From Kribbella italica (GTDB lineage: Bacteria > Actinomycetota > Actinomycetes > Propionibacteriales > Kribbellaceae), in NCBI RefSeq assembly GCF_014205135.1, contig NZ_JACHMY010000001.1:6200001-6264000 (forward strand): a stretch of DNA of 64,000 bases, given 5' to 3'. Position numbers and translations under genes: made by a program. The notes under the pieces were generated by a model. That model made no database searches. It worked only from the letters and a program-made list of their open reading frames with translations, and was not told where the DNA came from. Shown here in pieces: positions 16,092-22,703 of this stretch (the first letter of the stretch is position 1; every line of letters starts with the position of its first letter).

Positions 16092-16580
16092 ATGCCGAAG
16101 GATCGCCGGACCCCCGGACCGGCCCCCCGGCCGGTCCCCCCGGGGCTCGACGAGGTCGACCTGGAGCTCGTCCGGCTGCTCACCGCGGACGGCCGGATGC
16201 CGAACAACGCGCTCGCCGAGGCGACCGGGATCGCCCCGTCGACCTGCCTGGCGCGCGTGCGCGCGCTGCGCGACCGCGGGGTGATCCGCGGATTCCACGC
16301 CGACGTCGACCTGGCCGCGCTCGGGCGCCCGCTGCAGGCGATGGTGGCGATCCGGATCGGCGCGCACTCCCGCGACGAGATCGACCGCTTCCGCGCGATG
16401 GTCCCGCGGCTACCCGGCGTCCTGTCGTTGTTCCACGTCAGCGGCGCCAACGACTACCTGCTGCACGTGGCCGCCGAGTCGCCTGACGCGCTGCGTGATT
16501 TCGTCCTCGACCACCTGACGGCGGACCCCGCGGTGGTCCACGCGGAGACCAGCCTGATCTTCGAACACGTCAGACCGTGA
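16092..16580 (+). CDS. Lrp/AsnC family regulator
   Basis: A 162-residue Lrp/AsnC protein. LDEVDLELVRLLTADGRMPN begins the helix-turn-helix, completed by ALAEATGIAPSTCLARVRAL; the C-terminal RAM domain follows (AMVAIRIGAH, then VSGANDYLLHVAA and AETSLIFEHV). Members sense amino acids and bind DNA as dimers to octamers. The N-terminal proline-rich extension of ~15 residues is typical of actinobacterial forms. It probably controls the divergent Cys/Met enzyme. Confidence 0.92.
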   Translation: MPKDRRTPGPAPRPVPPGLDEVDLELVRLLTADGRMPNNALAEATGIAPSTCLARVRALRDRGVIRGFHADVDLAALGRPLQAMVAIRIGAHSRDEIDRFRAMVPRLPGVLSLFHVSGANDYLLHVAAESPDALRDFVLDHLTADPAVVHAETSLIFEHVRP

Positions 16581-16583
16581 CCT

Positions 16584-16603
16584 GTGGATAGGCCTGTGGA
16601 TAA
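16584..16603. repeat. twin CCTGTGGATA repeat with DnaA-box-like core
   Basis: CCTGTGGATA occurs twice in tandem (16581-16590 and 16593-16602) right after the lrp stop. The second copy reads TGTGGATAA, the complement of a perfect DnaA box TTATCCACA. With only two copies this is not an origin. Confidence 0.6.
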
Positions 16604-16686
16604 CCGGAGATCAAGTGGGATGGGTCAACAGATCCAACTCAAGGACAATTGCAGCCCAAGCGGCACCGCGCTTCTGGGGGAACAAC

Positions 16687-17907
16687 ATGACCGACTGGAT
16701 CCCTGACTGGGTCGTACCTATCCCCGGCCTCGCCCGCGTTGCGGTAGAGAACACAGCCAAGGACGAGTTCCTGCATCGACTCATCACGTTCATGCGAGAC
16801 AGGCTCGACTACGGCTACAGCTCACGGACCGTCTACGTGCCTGCGATCGGACGGGTTGACGAGTACTGCCTCAACACTTCTGGCTCAAAAGAACTCCCGA
16901 GACTCTGGATCGTGAGCCACGACGGCTACCTGATCTTGTACGCGGCCGGCCTCGGTTCGGAGGGCGAGGAACTTCTTGTCTGGCAGCAATGCATCGAACA
17001 CAGCTTGAGCACACTCGGAAAGAGAGCTGATGTGGAGTGGGTCGCCATCCTGTCCCAATCCCCGTCGGATGTGGCCTTCGCCCAAAAGCTGACTCCGTCA
17101 GCCGACCGGTCTGAGTTGCAATTCCGACTTCTCGACGGCTGCATCAGTGAAGACAGGTCAGCGACAATGAGCGACGTCGGCGTCATGGTTATGCCGAGCT
17201 TCCACTGGCCGATCGAACTGTCGGGTGTCGCGTCGTGCTATGCCTGGGGCCAGGACGGCGATTGGCGGACAGCTGAGCGCGTCAGTGTGCTTGTGGCCTT
17301 GCTCTCGCTGGAATGGGACAGCCATTGGAGGATTCGAGAAGGCCCAAGGCAGTCGGGCGTCCACTGGGAGGGTGAAGCTCCTCTCATGGGTCATGGATGG
17401 AAACGAATCGAGGATGACCATCCGCTCGCTCGTGGACAGTCCGTGGTGGTACCCCGCTGGCTGGAGAAGGCCGAGTCCGAGGTGATGCGGCGGACCAGAA
17501 CACGTGATGCCCTCGTCATGCATTACCAGGGCCTCGGCCTGACCGCCCACAATCCCTCGATCGCACTCGTCTGCTTCATCGCGGCCATCGAGACGATCGC
17601 GCAACTCGACAGGAAGCCTGATCGCTGCGAGGAGTGCAAGTCGGTCATCGGCAGCCGAGCGCGGTTCGAGGAGGCCATTCGCCCAGTCCTCAAGCCTGAG
17701 CAGGTCGAGCTTCTCGCCACCGCCTACGCGAAGCGCTCGAGAACGGTGCATCAAGGCAAGCTTCATGGCGCTGAGCTACGGGTCGAGGGTTGGGGACCGA
17801 TGAGCCTGTTCGTGCCAGATCCTCTGTTCGACTTCGAGAAGGGCACGGTCCTCAGCGCTCGCCGCGCGAGCCGACAGTTGATCTTGAAGCAGCTGCCGAC
17901 CAACTGA
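16687..17907 (+). CDS. HEPN-like domain protein of unknown function
   Basis: A 406-residue soluble protein with visibly lower GC and mixed codon use compared with its neighbours, suggesting acquisition. The N-terminal ~300 residues match nothing I recognise. The C-terminal region starts at ALVCFIAAIETIAQ, has a CEEC pair, and ends with AKRSRTVHQG, in which R350-x4-H355 fits the RX4-6H motif of HEPN ribonucleases, as in ApeA-like and related defence or toxin proteins. ATG 16687 follows a GGGGGAAC ribosome site; a GTG at 16615 is possible but less good. A terminator follows directly. No antitoxin or nuclease partner adjoins. Confidence 0.65.
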   Translation: MTDWIPDWVVPIPGLARVAVENTAKDEFLHRLITFMRDRLDYGYSSRTVYVPAIGRVDEYCLNTSGSKELPRLWIVSHDGYLILYAAGLGSEGEELLVWQQCIEHSLSTLGKRADVEWVAILSQSPSDVAFAQKLTPSADRSELQFRLLDGCISEDRSATMSDVGVMVMPSFHWPIELSGVASCYAWGQDGDWRTAERVSVLVALLSLEWDSHWRIREGPRQSGVHWEGEAPLMGHGWKRIEDDHPLARGQSVVVPRWLEKAESEVMRRTRTRDALVMHYQGLGLTAHNPSIALVCFIAAIETIAQLDRKPDRCEECKSVIGSRARFEEAIRPVLKPEQVELLATAYAKRSRTVHQGKLHGAELRVEGWGPMSLFVPDPLFDFEKGTVLSARRASRQLILKQLPTN

Positions 17908-17940
17908 CACCCGGCGCTCACGTACCCGTGCGCCGGGTGT
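17907..17940 (+). terminator. intrinsic terminator of HEPN gene
   Basis: ACACCCGGCGC (17907-17917) pairs perfectly with GCGCCGGGTGT (17930-17940), an 11-bp stem starting at the last base of the stop codon and followed by TCT. It could also serve the YCII gene on the other strand. Confidence 0.75.
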
Positions 17941-17955
17941 TCTGACTCTGGCAAT

Positions 17956-18252
17956 TCAGTCAAAATCATGGTCGATAGCTTCTCTGTCGATGCCGACCAG
18001 GTCCCAGTGGGTGATGGTGGCGGTGCAGGCGCCGCTGGTGAGGTACGGGTCGGTGGCGACGATGGCCTCGGCCTGAGCCTGGTCGGTGACGTGCAGCAGG
18101 TATCCGCCGATGACACCGTCGACGGGCTCGGAGCCGAACCCACCGCCGAGCAGCACCAGGTGCCGCTCGATCAGGCTGTCGATGAAGGGCTCATGCGCAG
18201 GCACGTCCGCCGGAGCGTCCGGCAGCAACTGCAGCAGAACCAGGAAGTACAT
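17956..18252 (-). CDS. YCII family protein
   Basis: A 98-residue YCII (dimeric alpha-beta barrel) protein: MYFLVLLQLLPD, HEPFIDSLIERHLVLLGGGF, VIGGYLLHVTDQAQAEAIVA and DPYLTSGACTATITHWDLVG. The family's conserved His-Asp region is replaced in part (HEPFIDSL, ATDPY). Function of stand-alone YCII proteins is generally unknown. Monocistronic, ATG start. Confidence 0.8.
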   Translation of the reverse strand: MYFLVLLQLLPDAPADVPAHEPFIDSLIERHLVLLGGGFGSEPVDGVIGGYLLHVTDQAQAEAIVATDPYLTSGACTATITHWDLVGIDREAIDHDFD

Positions 18253-18280
18253 CTTCCGATGCTAGGTCCTGCTGGGGCTG

Positions 18281-18677
18281 AGGTGGTGGCCCCCGGGTGG
18301 GAGGGCTATGGGTGGGAGGGCTCGCTGCTGGGGTGCGGGGCGGATTGGTACGGCCCTCCGTCAGCTGCCGCTTCTCCAAGCGTGAGGTCAGGTGGGAACC
18401 CGCGGCCGGCTGCTCGAACGATCCACTGCTGCATTCTTCGACGACTGGTCCCTTATGTGACCACTGGTGCGTTGTACGGCGTCAGTGGTGCAACAAGGGA
18501 CCAGTCGTGCAACAAGAGAGCAGGCGAGGGCGGGCGGTCGCCGTACGGCGTTCGCTGGGGCTGCACCGGACCGCTTCCCGGTTCGCGATGGTTGTGCTTT
18601 GCCGCCCTATGGGGTGGACCGTGCCGGCTGCCGTTGCTGTGGGGGTCAGGTGGTGGCCCCCGGGTGGGAGGGCTATG
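18281..18677. repeat. 30-bp exact direct repeat pair
   Basis: The 30-bp sequence beginning AGGTGGTGGCCCCCGGGTGG occurs at 18281-18310 and again at 18648-18677, with 337 bases between. The copies are identical and in the same direction, unlike the degenerate sequence around them. Confidence 0.9.
18443..18506. repeat. 24-bp imperfect inverted repeat
   Basis: GACTGGTCCCTT...CCACTG (18443-18466) pairs with CAGTGG...AAGGGACCAGTC (18483-18506) across a 16-base loop; only the six central bases of the arms mismatch. The right arm also contains GTGCAACAAG, repeated at once downstream (18507). Confidence 0.85.
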
Positions 18678-19237
18678 TGCGGATGCCCCCGAAGGTCATC
18701 TGGGCGGAGGTCGGCTGGGCGGAGGCTGCGGGTGATGGGCGGGCTGGTGAGCGTGGTCGTGAGCGGTGCTGGGGCGGCCGGTGAGCGAGGTTGCTGGGGG
18801 GAGGCTTGCGCCAGGGCCGGTCGGCTCGGCTCCTGAGCGGGTCGCGGGCCTGGGAGGAAGTGATGGCGCTGGATGGGTCTGGTGGGTGTGGCCAACTGGT
18901 GAGGGTGAGTCGCGCGGGCCAGCCCGCCGGCCTGGCTCGGTTGGACGGCGAGCGGGTGTGCGTGAACAACTGATGGGGACCTCGAACATCTAATAGCTTG
19001 TCCGCGGTCCCCGTTTTCTGTCCTAGGTCCCCGGTTGCTGCCGCCACCATGGCGACTACTGGCTCGTCGGTGCGGCGGCCGAGGGTCGGCGCCGTAGGAG
19101 GGAAGCCAGGCAAGGCCGCGGCGTCGGACTACCGGGCGGGAGGCGTGGGACGGGCACCGGGCGAGAGGCGTGGATGAGAGGCGCTGGACGGAAACCGCCG
19201 GGTGGGCGACGGTCGGGTGGGAGCAACCCCTACCAGC

Positions 19238-20242
19238 TCAGCGGGGTTTCAGGCCCCAGGCCTCCGCCAGGAGCGTGAACGAGTGGCGGCGTTCGGCGGG
19301 GTCGTGGATGGCGGTGGTGATGATGAGTTCGTCGGCGCCGGCCTTGTTGGCTCGGCGGCCCAGGTCGGCGGCTACCTGGTCGGGGGTGCCGACCGAGACG
19401 ACGTTGGTCCATTCCTCGACGGCGGCCTTTTCGCCCTCGGACCACGGGTAGGCGGCGGCCTCTTCGGGGGACGGGAGGGGGCCGGGGCGGCCGGAGCGGA
19501 GGCGGAGCATGGAGAGGGCGTTGGCCTGGGCGAGCTGCTGGGCGCGTTCTTCGGTTTCGGCGACGATCGCGGCGAGGGCGAGGATCGCGTGGGGCTCGGA
19601 CTGCTCGGCGGAGGGCTGGAAGATTTCTTTGTACTTGCCGATCACGCCGGCGGGGTCGAGGGTGCCGAAGTGGCCGGCGTAGGCGAAGCCGGTGCCGAGG
19701 ATCGCGGCGGCCTGGCCGCCGTACGTGCTGGAGCCGAGGATCCACACCGGGGGCAGCGGTACGTCGGACGGCTGCGCGGTGATCGGGGCGAACGGGTGGT
19801 CGGCGGGGAAGCCCTCGGCGTACGCGCGGAGTTCGGCGTACTGGTCGGGGAAGTCGTCGGCGGCGAGGGCCTCGCGGCTGCGGCGGAGTGCGAGCGCGGT
19901 GCGCTGGTCGGTGCCGGGCGCGCGGCCGATGCCCAGGTCGATCCGGCCGGGGTGCAGGCCGGCCAGGACGCGGAAGGTCTCGGCGACCTTCAGCGGGGAG
20001 TGGTTCGGGAGCATGATGCCGCCGGAGCCGACGCGGATCGTCGAGGTGACGGCGGCGACGGCCGCGATCATCACCTCGGGCGTGGAGCTGGCGACGCTCG
20101 GGATGTTGTGGTGCTCGGCCAGCCAGAAGCGGCTGTAGCCGGCCGCCTCCACGCTCTTCGCCAGTTCGAGCGTCTCGTGCAACGCCTCCGACGGCTTGGT
20201 CCCGCTCGGCACGGGAGACAGGTCGAGCACGGACAGCGGCAT
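19238..20242 (-). CDS. LLM class flavin-dependent oxidoreductase
   Basis: A 334-residue bacterial luciferase-like monooxygenase of the MsnO8 group (LSVLDLSPVPSG start, RFWLAEHHNIPSVASSTPEV, RVGSGGIMLPNHSPLKVAE, GRIDLGIGRAPGTDQRTA). The TIM-barrel FMN site is recognisable from these motifs. The substrate is unknown. ATG 20242 gives the family start; a GTG five codons upstream (20257) is an alternative. Confidence 0.88.
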   Translation of the reverse strand: MPLSVLDLSPVPSGTKPSEALHETLELAKSVEAAGYSRFWLAEHHNIPSVASSTPEVMIAAVAAVTSTIRVGSGGIMLPNHSPLKVAETFRVLAGLHPGRIDLGIGRAPGTDQRTALALRRSREALAADDFPDQYAELRAYAEGFPADHPFAPITAQPSDVPLPPVWILGSSTYGGQAAAILGTGFAYAGHFGTLDPAGVIGKYKEIFQPSAEQSEPHAILALAAIVAETEERAQQLAQANALSMLRLRSGRPGPLPSPEEAAAYPWSEGEKAAVEEWTNVVSVGTPDQVAADLGRRANKAGADELIITTAIHDPAERRHSFTLLAEAWGLKPR

Positions 20243-20286
20243 CGCTTCACTCGTCACGTACAACCCCAACCGGCCGGTCCGCCGAC

Positions 20287-22005
20287 CTATTCCACCGCCG
20301 GGCCGGGAGCCGCGCCGGTACGACGTACCGGCTCGCCGTCCACCGTCACGTCCGAGCACCCGGTGAACGTGTACGACGGCTCGCCGCCGGCCACCCGGTT
20401 GCCGGTGAAGACCAGCCCGCCGACGCTCTTCGCGCGCAGGACCTCGCCGTCGCCGGTCAGCCGGAACTCGTTGTCCTCGATCCGTACGCCGCGGTGCACC
20501 GGCTCGCCCTCGATCTGGTTCGTCGGGTCGAACCAGATCACCGGCGTCGCCGGCCGCAGGAACTGGTTGCCCCTGACGACGAGATCCCGGACCGGCCCCG
20601 ACTCGTACCACTGGTGCGCGTCGGCCGACACGTAGCTGCTCGCCATGCTCATCCCGTCGAACACGTTGTCCTCGATCACGCTGCTCCCCCGCGTCGTGAG
20701 CAGGACCCCGCGGGTCGGGATGTTGCGGAAGGTGTTCCCGGCGATCCGCACGCTCGGCGTGTAGGTGAGGTTCTCGACGACATGACCGCCGGGCACGACC
20801 GCGGCGGGTACGGCGCGGTCGAGCGTGATCGTCATCGTGGTCAGCGGCTTGCTGCTGTCGATCCCGGTCGGACCGTCGACCCTGGTGACCGTCGCCTGAC
20901 CGGCGCCGGCCATCGTCAGCTTGTCGACCAGCTCGACGGCATCACCGGGGTGGAACTGTGGAAAACCCGCGGTCTCGTCGTGCATGTACCGCAGCCCGAG
21001 CCGGGTTCCATCCACCTCCACCACCTCGACGTACGTGCCGTGCACGTTGATCGGGTCGTCGTGCGCGCCGTCGAACAGGTTGCCGCTGATCGTCACCGTG
21101 CCGCGCACACCCGACAGCTGCAGGATGTCCGCGAACGCCGCCGTACTGCGCCCGATCGAGCGGTCGGCGTGGAACTCGTTGTCCGTCACAGTGATGTCGG
21201 CGCTGAGCTGGCCGACGATGCCGAAGCCGTGCAGGTAACCGGCCTTCAGGTTCGTGACTGTGACCTGCGCGGACTCCCAGATGAACCCGGCCGCCGTGTC
21301 GCGGGTGGGCTCGCGCAGCTGGTAGACGAGGCCGAGGTCTTCGGGGACGACCGCGGAGGCGTAGTCGACGCGCACCCGGTGATCACCGAGATCGGTCAGC
21401 CCCGCGACCTCGGCGAAGAGCGGGTTCGGTCCACGCCAGGTCCGCTGAGCGACCGGATCGTGGATCTGCGAGTACCACATCTCGTCGGTGGTGTGCCGCC
21501 AGTACGGCGTACCGGCCGGGCTGGTCTCGCCAAGAAAGGTCAACCCATCGGCGACCAGATACGGGTTGCCCGGCGGAATGCTCAGCACCCGGTACGCCGG
21601 CCCGGCCTCCGCGACCGTCACGTCGACGACCTTCGGCGCCACCGTGTCGAAGGCGAAGTTGCTGATCGTCACGCGCTCCGAGCGGACCACCGCGAACAGC
21701 CCCATCAGACCGTGCAACACCAACGACGAGCCGTCGCCGTCGATCGTCAGGTCCGCCAGGTCCTCGATCAGGAAGGCGAAGCGCTTGTGCCGGTGGGCCT
21801 GATCGGCGCCGACGGTGTTGGAGATGTAGAACTCCCGTTCGACCGCGTGCTCGGGGTAGAGCTGGTAGAGACCCCGCGGGAACAGAAGGCGGACCGGGCC
21901 GTCCAAGGCTCCCGCGTGCGCCAGCGCGGCGACGACGGCCGGGGTGCTGTCTTGGATACCGCCAAGGTCCGCGCCGAAGGCGGTGACGTCGACTACGTGG
22001 GTCAC
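20287..22005 (-). CDS. GH110 family alpha-1,3-galactosidase-like protein
   Basis: A 572-residue right-handed beta-helix protein. The start VVDVTAFGADLGGIQDSTPA, the RLLFPRGLYQLYPEHAVERE and FYISNT segments, and especially GAHDDPINVHGTYVEV (about residues 319-334) are hallmarks of GH110, the alpha-1,3-galactosidases that remove terminal galactose from blood-group B-like glycans. Parallel beta-helix repeats continue to the end. No signal peptide is visible, so it is likely cytoplasmic, acting on imported oligosaccharides. It follows the LLM gene region on the same strand; no sugar transporter is adjacent. Confidence 0.82.
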   Translation of the reverse strand: MTHVVDVTAFGADLGGIQDSTPAVVAALAHAGALDGPVRLLFPRGLYQLYPEHAVEREFYISNTVGADQAHRHKRFAFLIEDLADLTIDGDGSSLVLHGLMGLFAVVRSERVTISNFAFDTVAPKVVDVTVAEAGPAYRVLSIPPGNPYLVADGLTFLGETSPAGTPYWRHTTDEMWYSQIHDPVAQRTWRGPNPLFAEVAGLTDLGDHRVRVDYASAVVPEDLGLVYQLREPTRDTAAGFIWESAQVTVTNLKAGYLHGFGIVGQLSADITVTDNEFHADRSIGRSTAAFADILQLSGVRGTVTISGNLFDGAHDDPINVHGTYVEVVEVDGTRLGLRYMHDETAGFPQFHPGDAVELVDKLTMAGAGQATVTRVDGPTGIDSSKPLTTMTITLDRAVPAAVVPGGHVVENLTYTPSVRIAGNTFRNIPTRGVLLTTRGSSVIEDNVFDGMSMASSYVSADAHQWYESGPVRDLVVRGNQFLRPATPVIWFDPTNQIEGEPVHRGVRIEDNEFRLTGDGEVLRAKSVGGLVFTGNRVAGGEPSYTFTGCSDVTVDGEPVRRTGAAPGPAVE

Positions 22006-22019
22006 GAGGGCCTAGCTAA

Positions 22020-22544
22020 TCAGGCCGGGTACGGCGACGCGGCGCGGGCGTCGCGGAGAGCCCGGGCCCACCAGGCGAGCTGGTCGAGCAGGGCGGTCGC
22101 GGCCGCGGCGGTGGCGTCGTCGTCGAGCTCTTCCGGATCCGCCGACCCGGGGAACTGCTGGAAGCTGAGCGTCTCGCGGACGGTGACGGCGTGCAGCTCG
22201 CCGAAGACGAGGCGCAACTGCTCGGCGGCGCGCAGTCCGCGCGAGCGGCCGCCGTACACGACGAAGCCGATCGGTTTGCCGTACCAGGGCTCGCGGACGG
22301 TGTCGATCGCGGTCTTCAGGTCGCCGGGATAGGCGTGGTTGTACTCCGGGGCGATGATCACGACCGCGTCGGCGTCAGCGATGCGCTGCCGGAGGTCACC
22401 GGTGCGCGACAGGTCGACGAGGTCGAGCTTGAAGTCGTCCCGGAGGTCCACCTGCCGGCTGAACCAGGTCATCAGCGTCCGGCAGAACGGACTGGCCTCC
22501 GCGCTGCGGACGAGGAGGGCGAGGCGGAGCGGATGAACGGTCAC
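22020..22544 (-). CDS. NADPH-dependent FMN reductase family protein
   Basis: A 174-residue flavodoxin-like reductase. LRLALLVRSAEASPFCRTL is the FMN phosphate loop, and IIAPEYNHAYPGDLKTAID the family signature. GTG 22544 is preferred: upstream sequence is a promoter with a SoxR-type box, giving a leaderless transcript. Reductases of this type are in the SoxR regulon of Streptomyces coelicolor (SCO2478), fitting a role in redox-cycling compound defence. Confidence 0.88.
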   Translation of the reverse strand: MTVHPLRLALLVRSAEASPFCRTLMTWFSRQVDLRDDFKLDLVDLSRTGDLRQRIADADAVVIIAPEYNHAYPGDLKTAIDTVREPWYGKPIGFVVYGGRSRGLRAAEQLRLVFGELHAVTVRETLSFQQFPGSADPEELDDDATAAAATALLDQLAWWARALRDARAASPYPA

Positions 22545-22552
22545 GTCGTCGG

Positions 22553-22583
22553 ACGGTAATACCTCAACCCGACTTGAGGTCAA
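22553..22583 (-). promoter_or_regulatory. SoxR-box promoter with 19-bp spacer
   Basis: On the minus strand TTGACC (22583-22578) and TACCGT (22558-22553) are separated by exactly 19 bases, the overlong spacing used by MerR-family activators. The spacer carries CCTCAACCCGACTTGAGG (22562-22579), which matches 14 of 18 positions of the Escherichia coli SoxR box. The GTG start lies 8 bases beyond the -10, so the mRNA is probably leaderless. Confidence 0.75.
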
Positions 22584-22673
22584 GCCCGTCCACGGAACGA
22601 CTCCTGGCGGAAAGGAGGAAATGCGCTAAAATCGAGGATTTGTGGGATCAACCAGAATTGTTCTGGGAGCCGA

Positions 22674-22682
22674 CTTGCGGCA
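22674..22682 (+). promoter_or_regulatory. partial rifamycin-associated element core
   Basis: CTTGCGGCA, the left half of the rifamycin-associated element as I remember it (GGGGCTTGCGGCAAGCCCC), lies 21 bases before the helR start. The right arm is not conserved. A TTGTTC at 22658 with CATTTT at 22681 (17-base spacer) may be the promoter. Weak evidence. Confidence 0.35.
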
Positions 22683-22703
22683 TTTTATCACAAGGGGTTG
22701 GAA

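Larger units (their letters stand above)
18253..19237. other. 985-base region without a supported gene
   Basis: Open frames here lack domain-like sequence and start codons with ribosome sites. The stretch instead holds a 30-bp exact direct repeat (18281-18310 and 18648-18677), a large imperfect inverted repeat (18443-18506), and three GGTCCCC/GGGGACC boxes around 18975-19036. It may hold an RNA gene or a decayed insertion. Confidence 0.6.

Noticed and set aside
16584..16603. Replication origin from DnaA-like boxes
   Set aside because: Only one full box and one partial copy; no dnaA, dnaN or AT-rich unwinding region nearby.
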